Below are positions 36,840 to 47,500 of a DNA stretch of 64,000 bases, piece by piece. Source of the DNA: Thecamonas trahens ATCC 50062. Lineage: Eukaryota > Apusozoa > Apusomonadida > Apusomonadidae. A program made the translations under genes and the position numbers. The DNA lies in NCBI RefSeq assembly GCF_000142905.1, contig NW_013657649.1, positions 189,288 through 253,287 on the forward strand. Reading direction: 5' to 3'. Below the pieces are notes generated by a model, which saw nothing but the letters and a program-made list of their open reading frames with translations, was not told the DNA's origin and made no database searches. Positions within the stretch are counted from its first letter, which is position 1. Each line of letters starts with the position of its first letter.

Positions 36840-39800
36840 CTAGCGTGATGACGACGAGGAGCGATCGTGATCGTGGACGCGGGAGGAGCGGCGACGGGGG
36901 CGGCCTGGGGTCCGCGACTCGCGACGACCGGAAGAGCCCTGGTTGTGCGAGGCGTTGGAGCCTGCGCGGCGGCGGGAGACTGAGGCGCGGCGGGCGCCCT
37001 TGCGCGAAGAGGCGCCTGGCGGATCGGCGCGCTTAGACGAGCGATTGTTGGTAAAGCGGGCCTTGCGCGAGGGGGTGCGCGAGTCGCGCGAGTCGCGCGA
37101 GTCGCGCGAGTCCGAGGAGGAGGAGCGGCGGGCGCGGCGCGAGGGGCCTGCAGCCGAGGCGGCGTCGACCTTGTAGATGGAGAGCTTGACCTTGGAGATT
37201 TCCTTGGTTTCGTGGTTGTAAGAGAGCTCGCGCAGGTCACGGTGGTCCTTGACGGCCTCGTAGACCTCTTGAGAGATGTAGACGTCGCCTCCAGTGGCGT
37301 GGTCTTCACACATTTTGGACGATGTGTTGACGGGGTCTCCCCAGTGGACGTTTGTCCCCTTGACGAGCAGCAAGGTGCCCGAGTGGACGCCAAAGCCGAG
37401 GATATGGATCTGATCGACCTCGGGCTTGTCCTCGTTGTACTCGTGGACGGCAGTCTGGATGGCGAGGACGGTGCGGACGGCGTCGGCCGGGGTGCGGAAG
37501 ATCCAGAGGCCCTCCTCCTCCATGGTGCCGGCATTGGCCTTGACGAGCGGGCGGACGATGCGGTAGGCGGCGGACTTGACCTCGATGGTCTTTTGAACGC
37601 CTCCGAGCTCTGTGGTGCGGGCAAAATTGACACCGTACATGGCGACGGTCCACTCGGACTCGAAACGGTGGCGGAGGGCATCGTCGATATCTTCGCGCTC
37701 GGCGTCAGAGACCAAGAGGCGCCGGTTGATGCTTGCCGAGAAAAGTCCTTGTCCTTGTCCGACGACTTGGGCTTGCGCGGCGTGGTGAGGGCGTGCGATG
37801 GGAGCTTGTACGAGCCCTTGAACTTGGCGTACCCGGTGCAGTCGTAGTACGTCAGCGACTCGCCGGCGGGGAACGAAGTGTCCTTGGCACGGGTGAAGCG
37901 CACGGCCTTTTTGACGGCCTTGACCTTGGCGATGGCCCCGTGGATGTTGGCGTCGACAAGCATGTGCCGCTTCTCGCACAGCTCCTCGCCGAGCCAGAAC
38001 GCCGAGTCACACGGGTCACCGTACAGTTTGCCGGTCCGCTGGTCTTGGATGAGGTTCTCGCCGTAGCCAACGCCGACGCCGCCCATGACGATCTTAAAGT
38101 CGTTGTTGGACTGGCGGTCGTTAAAGGTATCGAGGAGCGGAAGAATCTGCGCTGCCGCCGAGAACGCTGCCAACGGGTCTTCAAAGACCACCAGAAAGTT
38201 GTCGGCTTCGGTCTCGATGGTCACTGCGCCGTAGTGCTCAAAGAGCGGGATGAGGAGCCTGCGCATGGTGTAAATGAGCGAAGCAAAGTGGATGATGCCC
38301 ATCTTGCGGGTGATACGGGTAAAGCCGGACATGTCAGTGACGAGCACGGCGTGCTTGCCTTTGTACTTGCGGATGTGGCGGTCGGGCTCAAAGGCGGAGC
38401 AGGCCGACGAGTCGGCCGAGCGCGACGAATGGGACGATGACGACGACGATGATGATGATGACGACGACGACGACGACGACGAGCCATCATTGCCCTTGCC
38501 CTTGCCCTTACGCTTACCCTTGCTCTTGCCCTTACGCTTGCCCTTGCGCTTGCCCTTGCCCGACGCCGAGCTTGCAGAGCGACTCGGGAGCAAGTCGCCC
38601 CAGCAAATGCGACCAAAGCGGTCGATGGGGTCACCGTCACGCATGCGGGGATCGTGGACAACGTACGAATGCAGCTTGACCTTGGAGACGGTCGGCGAGC
38701 GCTTTTCAAACTCGAGGTGCTTGAGCGACTTGACGTTTCGGATCTTGCGGTGAATGTCAAGGGTGATAAAGAGCTCGCCATCGGCGGCGACGTCCTCGCC
38801 AAGCTTGGACGAGGTGTTGAGCGGGTCGCCCCAGTGGACGTCCGAGCCGTCAACGAGGAGCATCTTGCCAAGGTGGATGCCAAAGCCCTTGAAGGGGACC
38901 TGCTCGTCAGGCCCATGGCTCTCGTTGATAAAGACAAAGAGAGCCTTGATGTCGAGGGTGGCGCGGACAGCGTCTTCGACACGGTCAAAGCGGAAGATGG
39001 TATCCTCGATGACCGAACCGTCATACTTTTTGAGGATGCGGGCCACCATGGTTGAGATGTTCATCATTTTGCCAAGCGAGTTCATGACGCCAAACTTTTC
39101 AGTCTCTTCGGCAAAGTCCAGGCCCATGACGACAACAGCGTAGTCGTGCATGTACTTTTCCTCGATGAGGGCGTCGAGGCGGGAGCGCTCGCGCTCGTTC
39201 TCGAGGCGGGCGAGCATGTGGTTGGTAAAGACGCCAAACTCGTCGGTGGCTTTGGCGGCGGCGGCGTTGGCAGCAGCAATGGCCTTGTCAGCCTTGAGCC
39301 TGCCGGAGAGCTTGCCCGAGACGACAAAGTGGACGCGGCCGTCGCCGCCGTCCTCGTCATCAATGCGGCGTTCGCCCTTGACTTTTGCAAACTGCGGCAT
39401 GTCGCGGATGCGATCGTAAACCTCGTGGTCGACGCAGATGTCCGAGTCTGCGGCGACGTCCTCGCCGAGGCGAAAGGCCACGTCGCGGGCCTCGCCGAAC
39501 AGCATGTGGTTCTTGCCGAGGATGGTGTCGCGGCCGAGGCCGATGCCGTAGCCGCCGATGATGGGCTGGAAATCCTTCTCAGCCACAGTGGCGGTGTACT
39601 CGTCCATCTTGGTCTTGGCCTCGATGGCGGCAGCCACGGCGTCCTCGGGCGTGGAGAAGAGGACCAAAAAGTTGTCGGCCTCGGTGAGGATGTACAGTGC
39701 GCCGTAGGCCTCGTAGATGGGCCTGCAGATGGCTCGCATCTTGAGGATGAGCGAGGCAAAGTGAATAATCCCGTACTTGCGCGTCAGCCGCGTGAAGCCC

Positions 39801-39898
39801 GACATGTCGGTGACCAGGACCGTGACCTCGGACTCGTACCGTGTGGCGATGGCGTCCTCGCGGTTGACCAAGTTTGCCAGCGTCTCCGAGTGCTTCAG
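36840..39898 (-). CDS. Soluble protein with four tandem class III cyclase-homology domains, one-base frame break, 5' end unresolved
   Basis: Class III cyclase domains make cAMP or cGMP as dimers. Four copies lie in order (minus strand): D1 about 39815-39390 (TVLVTDMSGFTRLTRK, TEADNFLVLF), D2 39140-38740 (YAVVVMGLDFAEE, HWGDPLNTSSKL), D3 38350-37920 (HAVLVTDMSGFTRITRK, TEADNFLVVF), D4 37650-37230 (WTVAMYGVNFARTTE, HWGDPVNTSSKM). D1 and D3 keep both metal-binding Asp positions. D2 and D4 lose the first but keep the Asn-containing VNTSSK motif that D1 and D3 lack; its usual Arg is Lys. No membrane helix is seen. A KGKRKGK/poly-Ser linker separates the two pairs, and the tail is Arg/Ser-rich. The frame breaks at the T run 37744-37741. 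No convincing ATG precedes HSETLANLV; the open frame reaches 40261, and a first exon is likely. Confidence 0.72.
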
Positions 39899-40155
39899 CG
39901 GATGCCTGCCACTCGCCCCACCGCCATCATCTCTGTTTCTCGCCTGGCCCACTATGTCCGCGCACAAGCATACCACCCACCACCCACATCGTCCAACAGT
40001 GAGTCCAACTCCCTGGGTATGCAGGACAGAGGGCGGCGACGGAACCACAAGTGAACTGAGGCAGTGGGGGGGGGGGGGGGGGGTCGTGAGCAGCAGTGTG
40101 GCGGCGGCCGAGTCATCGCTGGGCAGGTACACCCGGCTCTGCGGCGAGGTGACAG

Positions 40156-41660
40156 ATGCTGGGCGTGGTGCGAGCGATGGGCGGTACAGGCAGCATGCAT
40201 TTGCTGCGGCATGTGGCGGCAGGTGGAGCCGGGTTGTCCCGACCGAACAGTGCGCTGGCATGGGCCCGTGCGGCCGGGTGCGGCGGCCGGGTGCTACCGC
40301 TGCCTGCCAACGCGTCAGTCAGCGTGCTCGACTCGCCGACGGCCTTCCACGCCCACCTGGTGACCAAGGCCAAGGCTGCCCGCACCCGCATTCTCCTTGG
40401 CACGCTGTATGTGGGTGGCGGTGAGAAGGAGGATGCGCTTCTCGCTGCTGCCGCAGAGGCTGCTGTGTCAGCCGCCGGGCCGCCTGCAACGCGACTGCGG
40501 CTGCGGGCCCACGTCGACTACCATCGCGGACAGAGGGCGCAGGAAGGCGGGAGCTCGGCAGAGATGCTGGCACGGCGGCTGCTGGCAGATGAGGTGAGAG
40601 AGGGAGCGGATGTGAGGGTGACGCTGTTTCGATCGCCGCGGCTGCCGCAGGCGCTGGCACCGGCGGTCCCGGCCAAGTACCGCGAGGCTGCGGGCGTCTC
40701 GCACCTCAAAGTCCTTGTCTTTGACGACGATGTGGTGCTGACGGGCGCCAATCTCTCGCACGACTACTTTACCAATAGGCAGGACCGCTACGTGGTGCTG
40801 AGCGGCGTGCCGGAGCTCGCAGACTGGTACGAGGAGGTGATGGATGCGGTGGCGGACGCCTCGCACCAGCTGGTGGCCGATGGCAGTCTCCGCCCGCCGT
40901 CGCGAGGCGCACAAGCGGCGGCACGGGCAGCGCTGCATGTGCTGGTGACAAATCCAGGGAGCAAGCGTGGCGATGTAGGGGCCGGAGCCGCGAGTGACGA
41001 GGAGACGGCAACGTGGCTGGTGCCGACGCTTCAGTTTGGCCCGTGGGGTCTTGATCACGACGCGCGGGTGGCGCTGGCGCTGTTGGGTGGCGGAATGTTG
41101 CGAGGCCGTGCACGGATTCAACTCGCGCTGGCGTACATGAACCTGACACCCGAGCTCGCGGACGCAGTGGTGGCGGCAGCCGGGCGTGGCGAGTGCGAGG
41201 GGGTGAGGGTGGTGACGGCGGCGCCCGAGGCGAACGGGTTTCACGGTGCGAGCGGGCTCCCGGGCTACGTCCCGTTTGTGTACTCGTGGCTGGCGAGCGA
41301 GTTCTACAGCAAGGCGCGACAGGCGCTGGCGCCGATGGGTGCCGATGACAAGCTAGTCATGTACGAGTACGCCGCGCCTGGGCAGACCTTTCACTGCAAG
41401 GGGTGTGGGTGAGCGAGGCCGGGCAGACAGCGACGCTGGTCGGCTCGACCAACTATGGCGCGCGATCGGCAGACAAGGACCTCGAGTCGCAGGTTGGCAT
41501 CTTTACGACAGACCCCGAGGTAGCGGCGCGGCTCGAGGCTGAGGCTGAGACGCTGGTGGCGCGGGCGAGCCGAGTGAGCGAGGCTACGTACAGCGAGCCG
41601 CAGCGGGCGTGGCCGGGCTGGCTACCGGTGGTGGCGAAGCGAGTGAGCCAATTCTTCTGA
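40156..41660 (+). CDS. PGS1: Phosphatidylglycerophosphate synthase (PGS1-type, PLD superfamily), one-base frame break
   Basis: Transfers phosphatidyl from CDP-diacylglycerol to glycerol-3-phosphate, the first committed step to phosphatidylglycerol and cardiolipin in mitochondria. Two HxK motifs of the phospholipase-D fold are visible: VSHLKVLVFDDDVVLTGANL (His at about 183) and FHCKG followed by WVSEAGQTATLVGSTNYGAR (His at about 413). The second lies exactly where the frame breaks, in the four-G run 41400-41403; one more G gives a continuous 501-residue protein ending KRVSQFF. The N-terminus (MLGVVRAMGGTGSMHLLRHV) is Arg-containing and lacks acidic residues, like a mitochondrial presequence. 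An upstream exon 39954-39998 (MSAHKHTTHHPHRPT, donor GTGAGT, phase 0) could precede it, with an 18-G run in the 157 bp intron. Its stop is 31 bp from the GPD2 stop. Confidence 0.87.
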
Positions 41661-41691
41661 GCGGCTCGCGCTACGAGGGTAGGATTGCGCG

Positions 41692-43974
41692 TTACGGGTA
41701 CGAGTCGAGAGCGGTGCGGCCAGAGACAAGGCCGATGGCGTTGATGGACTCGGCCGACTTTGTCTGGCGGTACCACCACCACTCAAACGACTCGTACGAG
41801 CACTTGCCCTCGCCGGTCGGGTCCATGTCTGCGAGTGCAGCGTCGAGCTCGTTCTTGGAGAGCGGCTTACCAAGGGCGGTGGCAAGGTTCTGCAGGTCGT
41901 TGGCGTCGACGTAGCCGGAGCCGTCGACGTCGATGGCGGCAAAGGCGTCGCGGATTTCCTCGGATGAGGCCTTGTCGATGGAGCGGATGGGGATGCGTGC
42001 CGGGCCGCCAAACTCACCGGAGAACATGACGTCGACACGGCGGTACTCCTTCTCAATGCGGGCGTTGTCCCAGCCGAGCTCGTCGGCCATGATCTCGATG
42101 ACGCGCGGGACGGCCTCGCGGGCGGCCTCGACGTTGAGAAAGGCGAGGCGGGTGCGGCGGGCTAGGACGTCGGTGGCGGAGCGGGCAAACTCGGCGCACG
42201 CGACGCGGACCTCGGACTCGAGGTAGGGATAGCCCGGGACGAGGCGCTTTCCAGAGAGCGGCCAGCGCTGGCCGGTGGGGTTGGTCTCTGCCGCCATACG
42301 GGCGACGTCAAACGACTCGGAGCCGTAGGTGCGGGCGAGGTGGACGGCGACGTCGCGCTCGATGCCGAACTTTTGGATGAGCTGGATGTGGAGGTTGGGC
42401 GTCCAGCCCTCTGCGCCGATGAGCTTGACGTTCTTGGAGATGGCGGTCTTCTTGCGGAGGCCCGAGACCTCGAGGGCCTTGTCAACGGCGTCCTGAGCCA
42501 TCTCGCGGTAGGTGGTCCATTTGCCACCGCCAACGAGGACCATGCCGCCGGGTGAGACGGCGACGACGTGCTCGCGACGGATCTCCTGGGTGTCGGCAGC
42601 GGTGGGGTCGGAGACGAGTGGGCGGATGCCCTTCCATGCCGAGAGGACGTCGCGGCGGCGGACCTTGAGCTCGTCGGTCAGGTACCGCTGGACCTCGTTG
42701 AGGATCCACGAGACCTCTTCCTCGGTCGGCGCCGGGTTGCGGTCGACCGGGCATGGCGCGTCGGTTGTCCCGCAAACGGTGTGGCCGAGCCAAGGGAGGA
42801 AAAAGATGACGCGACCGTCCGAGGTCGACGGATCGATGAGGCCCATCGACGACGGGGCGTAGAACGAGGGCAGGATGATGTGGGTACCCGACGACGGCTG
42901 GACCATGGGCTCGACGTCTGGGTCCTCCATGCGGCGGACCGAGTCAATGAAAGGGCCTGCGGCGGCAATGACGACCTTGGCGCGGATCTCAAATGTCGAC
43001 TGCGACTCGCGGTCTGTGGCCACGACGCCGGTAACCTTGCCGTCAGCGTCCTTCAGAATCTTCTCGGCGTCGACGTAGTTGCCGAGCGCGGCGCCCTTGG
43101 CGGCTGCAGTCAGCGCGATGGCGAGGTTCATGCGCGTGTCGTCGTTGACACCGTCGTAGTAAACCACGGCGCCCTTGAGGCCGTCAGCCTGAAGCATGGG
43201 AAACTGCTCCAGGGCGCGCCGCTTGGAGAGAAAGTACGACCGCTTGGGCGGGAGGCCGGCGACAAGATCGTAGGCCTTGACACCGGCGTACATGTAAGGC
43301 ACCTTCCACCACGAGTAGAGCGGGAGCATGATAGGCAGCCAGCGCGAGATGTGGGGGGCGACGTTCATCCAGTGGCTCCGCTCCTTCAACGCCTCGCGGA
43401 CCAGCTTGTACTGCCCGTAGTCTGCGTTCCAGAACGCCTTCTCCAGGTACCGAACGCCGCCATGGATGAGCTTGGTCGACTTGGAAGAGGTCGCGCAGCC
43501 AAAATCGCCGCGCTCCACAAGGGCCACCGAGTAGCCCCGGGTGATGGCATCGAGCGCCACGCCCACGCCCGTCGCCCCGCCGCCGATGACCAACATATCA
43601 AACTGCGACGTGTGCCGCAGCCGGTCAATCATCTCCTCCCGTGGCGGCACATCGGCCATCGACACGTGCGCGCCGACAGCAGCACTTGTGCTCTGTAAGG
43701 GAAGGAGCAAGCAAGCACACGAGTGAGTGATCGGGTGAGGCAGGCCACGGATGTGTGTGGGCTGTGAGTGGTAGCGCCCGCACGGCCGCACAGGCGACGG
43801 AGCCCGCATGGCGAGGCCACCCGTCACTACCGTCATCCTCATCCTCCTCCTCACCACCCCAACCCCAACCCCAACCCCAATCCCAATCCCAATCCCAATC
43901 CCTCGGGTCGTCCGTACCAGTGCCCGTCCCAGCCGGGCCCATGTCGCGCTGACCACGGCAGTGCTACGCAGCAT
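41692..43974 (-). CDS. GPD2: Mitochondrial FAD glycerol-3-phosphate dehydrogenase with EF-hands, two exons
   Basis: GPD2 oxidises glycerol-3-phosphate to dihydroxyacetone phosphate on the outer face of the inner mitochondrial membrane and passes electrons to quinone. Exon 1 is 43974-43918 (MLRSTAVVSATWARLGRAL, a typical mitochondrial presequence with no acidic residue). Exon 2 is 43692-41692. The intron 43693-43917 starts GTACGG, ends TTACAG and is phase 0. The protein has 685 residues. It contains the FAD-binding LVIGGGATGVGVALDAITRG, the family segment SSKSTKLIHGGVRYLEKAFW, GPFIDSVRRM, LPWLGHTVCGTTDAPCPVDR and VGGGKWTTYREMAQDAVDKA. At the C-terminus an EF-hand loop DVDGSGYVDAND is clear and a second, DMDPTGEGKCSYESF, is less canonical, so calcium regulation as in animal GPD2 is likely. 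It starts divergently from the giant IPT gene. Confidence 0.95.
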   Translation of the reverse strand: MLRSTAVVSATWARLGRALVRTTRGIGIGIGIGVGVGVGVVRRRMRMTVVTGGLAMRAPSPVRPCGRYHSQPTHIRGLPHPITHSCACLLLPLQSTSAAVGAHVSMADVPPREEMIDRLRHTSQFDMLVIGGGATGVGVALDAITRGYSVALVERGDFGCATSSKSTKLIHGGVRYLEKAFWNADYGQYKLVREALKERSHWMNVAPHISRWLPIMLPLYSWWKVPYMYAGVKAYDLVAGLPPKRSYFLSKRRALEQFPMLQADGLKGAVVYYDGVNDDTRMNLAIALTAAAKGAALGNYVDAEKILKDADGKVTGVVATDRESQSTFEIRAKVVIAAAGPFIDSVRRMEDPDVEPMVQPSSGTHIILPSFYAPSSMGLIDPSTSDGRVIFFLPWLGHTVCGTTDAPCPVDRNPAPTEEEVSWILNEVQRYLTDELKVRRRDVLSAWKGIRPLVSDPTAADTQEIRREHVVAVSPGGMVLVGGGKWTTYREMAQDAVDKALEVSGLRKKTAISKNVKLIGAEGWTPNLHIQLIQKFGIERDVAVHLARTYGSESFDVARMAAETNPTGQRWPLSGKRLVPGYPYLESEVRVACAEFARSATDVLARRTRLAFLNVEAAREAVPRVIEIMADELGWDNARIEKEYRRVDVMFSGEFGGPARIPIRSIDKASSEEIRDAFAAIDVDGSGYVDANDLQNLATALGKPLSKNELDAALADMDPTGEGKCSYESFEWWWYRQTKSAESINAIGLVSGRTALDSYP
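43857..43903. repeat. Telomere-like hexamer repeat in the GPD2 intron
   Basis: Four C4A2-type and then about four TC3A2-type hexamers in tandem (ccccaaccccaacccc then aatcccaatccc) within the GPD2 intron. Confidence 0.9.
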
Positions 43975-44213
43975 GACAGCAAGGCCAGACAGCGATGGGA
44001 CCACAACCGACCAGTACTGACACCCTCTTGTGCCGGTGTACCACTTGCTCTTTGCGGTAAAATGGGGTGGATCGCCCTTGCAAGAGCTCGAGTTGAGTCT
44101 CCTGGTCGCTGTCGCTGTCGCCGTCGTCTCCTTGTTCGCTGCGGTCGCTCCCGCTCTCCCCCACGTACCGCTCCCGCAAACCTCCGCCAAACAAACACCA
44201 TCGCCACCCTAGG
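43975..44213. other. Divergent region between GPD2 and the giant IPT gene
   Basis: No feature is certain. A plus-strand stretch at about 44092-44160 encodes a hydrophobic run (LSLLVAVAVAVVSLFAAVAP) in one frame, but no ATG and no link to the gene beyond the gap can be shown. Confidence 0.4.
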
Positions 44214-44504
44214 NNNNNNNNNNNNNNNNNNNNNNNNNNNNNNNNNNNNNNNNNNNNNNNNNNNNNNNNNNNNNNNNNNNNNNNNNNNNNNNNNNNNNNN
44301 NNNNNNNNNNNNNNNNNNNNNNNNNNNNNNNNNNNNNNNNNNNNNNNNNNNNNNNNNNNNNNNNNNNNNNNNNNNNNNNNNNNNNNNNNNNNNNNNNNNN
44401 NNNNNNNNNNNNNNNNNNNNNNNNNNNNNNNNNNNNNNNNNNNNNNNNNNNNNNNNNNNNNNNNNNNNNNNNNNNNNNNNNNNNNNNNNNNNNNNNNNNN
44501 NNNN
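44214..44504. other. Assembly gap (291 N)
   Basis: Run of N covering the probable 5' end of the giant IPT gene. Confidence 0.99.
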
Positions 44505-47500
44505 GCGCCTCGACCTCAACTTGCCTCACGTACCTATGCGCTCCCGCCGCGGCCAGGACGCCCGCGGCGGCCTGGCGGGCATTCGGTTTACCCCGCTTTG
44601 CTCGCCACTGCCGAGTGAGGCGCTGGCGCGCGGACCGCCGGCATGCATCACTGCCCTCTTGCCGTCTTCGCGCATGTCCAAGCTGCTTGTTCGCTTTGGG
44701 GAGGTCCAGACAGACGGCTCGAACGTGTGTGTGGTTCCGGTTGGTCCTGGTGAGACCGCCGTCAGCGTCGACGTCCCGCAGTCGTTGCCCGAGTCGGCCA
44801 CGCCGCCCACTCCCGACTCGCCCGATCGTCTGGTCAAGATCTACGTCTCCACGGGCAAGAAGTGGGTTCTCATTCCCACCGCCTTTATCTTTTTTGATTC
44901 TGCCAGTCTCGAGGTTACTCTCTGGCCGCGATGCGGCGTCCGCCCGGCCTCTAGCAGTCGCAGCTCTCCGCCGTCGTCGCGCGCCCAGTCGCCCGAAGCC
45001 TCACACCGTCCACCCATTGCCGACACCGTTGCCTCGCTCACGCCGCAGTCGGCGGCCGTACGCGCCATGGCCCGCTCTAGCGGTGCGCTCAACGCATCGT
45101 CGGCCGCAGCCGCTCTCGCCGCCGCCGCCTCCTCGGCCTTTGAGCCCGATGTCGAGCCGGCCGGCTTCTACGGCGACGAGGCCAGCGATGCATCTCGCCG
45201 TGGCACCCGCGTCTTCATCCTGGAGCCACGGCTCATGGCGTACCTCCCGCTCGTCCGCTCGACGCTCAAGGTCAAGCTCGCCTTTCAAAAGCAGTTTGGC
45301 CCGCCGGGCGTCTCCATCCGCATGCGCCGGCCGACCGACGAGCTCAACTCGACGGGCGGCCCGGACATGTTGTCGAGTGCCGGCCAGAGCTCCACCGGCG
45401 CCCCGTCGCGCGACAAGGCAGCCGTGGTTCTCAACGTCAACGTTCTTGTTTCGCCTGACGCAACGAGTGAGACCCCGACCCACCTCGCCATCATGGCTGC
45501 TGCCGCGCTCGGAAGCCAGACGACCATGGCCCAGGCTGTGCTCGCCGGCGCTCCGCTTCCATTCTTCACCATTCCGCCTGACATCATGATTGGTGCGCAG
45601 TCGGTGGCACTCTCGCTCGATGGCGCGGCGTCGTGGATCAACCTCGATGGCAGCTTTCTCGTCTACGACGCAGCCTCGCTCAGCGACACTGGATTCTCGC
45701 CAACCGCCTCATGGACCCACGAGTCGGTTGTCTCCACCTTTTCCGGCGACCTCCTCAAGCATGCTCTCTTCCGCTACCGTACCAACCCGATGGTCGCGCT
45801 TGGGGCGCCGCCACCGCCTGTTCCGGTCTCTACCCTCCGCATGCGCCTCCTGTCCGAGTACCTCTCGTCCGAGGCAACCGCTGCCGCCCTTGTTCAGGCC
45901 TCTATCAAGTCTGCGGTCTCGTCGCCCAAGGCGCCTGACTTTCCCGACCGCCCAACGTCGAGCGGCGGCGGGCCCGGTGGTGAACTCTCTGATGTTGTTG
46001 TCATGCACACCCGTGCCACATCCAGTGCCTCGACATCACATCAGGCGCCGAGTGGGGGCTTGGCGGGAGCATCTGGTGCTGGAGCCAGCTCTCGCCGCAG
46101 CAGAGCAAACACTCGCCGCGGTGCTGGAAGCTCAGGCATGGGCACTCCGACCGGACAACGCTCGGCGGCTTACGTCTCGCTCCTCAGCTCGGCGCTCTCG
46201 TCATTGGCCAGCAGCTCTTCGAGCGGCCGTAGCTCGTCGTCGGCCGCCATCGGCGACGTCCTCCCGGTATGTGTCATACCCTCCGAAGGCCACTCACTGT
46301 TTGAGAGGCCGACGTCGGCGTCGTCACGCCGCCGCGGTGAGCGACTCTCACTCGACTCGGGCGGAAAAGAGTCAGACGAGACGATCGGACAAACCGGCCA
46401 CCGCGGCGAGCCGGGCTCAACAGCCCGGGTCGGGAGCGGGAATGCACGGGCGCGGCTTCCGCGCAGGGTCGGCTCGATCGGCTCGGGCATGGGCGGCACT
46501 GTTGACGATGGCCTTGAGGTTGAGGGCATGCGATCATCCAGCGCACTTCGCACGCTCTCGCGCATCGGCGAGTCGCCAGTGCCCGAGGCTGTCGACGCCG
46601 CCACCCTGGCGGCGTTAGTGCGGATGAAGCACCCTGCGCTGCTCAGCCAAGGTTCGTCCGGCGCGGGAGCACTCACTATCCCCGATGTGGCCCTCGTGGT
46701 TCCGCCATGCTCGCCCGGCCTCCGCCCCATCTTTATCTCGCTCGATGCCGGTCAAACCTGGGTCCAACTCGCGCTCCCGTTTCTCCACTACACAGACGGT
46801 GCGCTCACCGATGTCACCATCGAGCCGGCATGCGCTCCTGCAGTAGGGTCGACCACGGTTGCTATCCGCGCACCCGAGCTCAAGTCGCTCCTTCCGTACC
46901 TCGACATCCGCGTCGCCTTTGTCTCAGAGGACTTGCTTGGCTCGTCGGCCGAGCTCCGGCATCAGCAGCTGAGCCGCCGAGCCACAGCCCGGGTCGCCAA
47001 GACTGCGCATGCCGAAGCGCTTGCCTCGACCGAGATGACCTCTGACCAAGTCCTCCGCCACGTCCACGCCTCGCTCTCCCCCGAGTTTCTCTCGTTCTGG
47101 ATGTCGGCGGCCCACCAGCGGACACGCGGAAGCGGGTCGTCGGCGCGACACGCCGGCGGAGTCGACTCGGGTGCCTCAGGTGGCTCGCACAACGGCGAGG
47201 CCGTCTTTGAGGATGCCATTCGGACACGAGTCCGCACCGGCGGCGACGAAGTCACCATGATTGTCCCACCACACGACATTGGCCTTTTTTACATGCGTAT
47301 CTCCATCCACAGCCAGCCGGGCATCACGCTGCCGACGCCGTTCCTCTTTTTCGACGACGACATGCTCAAGGTCTCCAAGCTCTCGTTTTCACCGGCACTT
47401 GGGCCCATCGAAGGCGGCATCCGCATTGCGCTGCATGGCGAACTCGTTCCATACTTTCTCCCGTTTATGGGCCGGGCGCGACTCAAGTTTGCCTGGCCGT

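Noticed and set aside
41403-41660. Separate small gene after PGS1
   Set aside because: It encodes the second HKD half of PGS1 in the expected order; a one-base break explains the separation.
43768-44213. Continuation of the giant IPT frame upstream of the gap
   Set aside because: The segment overlaps the GPD2 first exon and intron antisense, has poor coding composition and is joined only by N bases.
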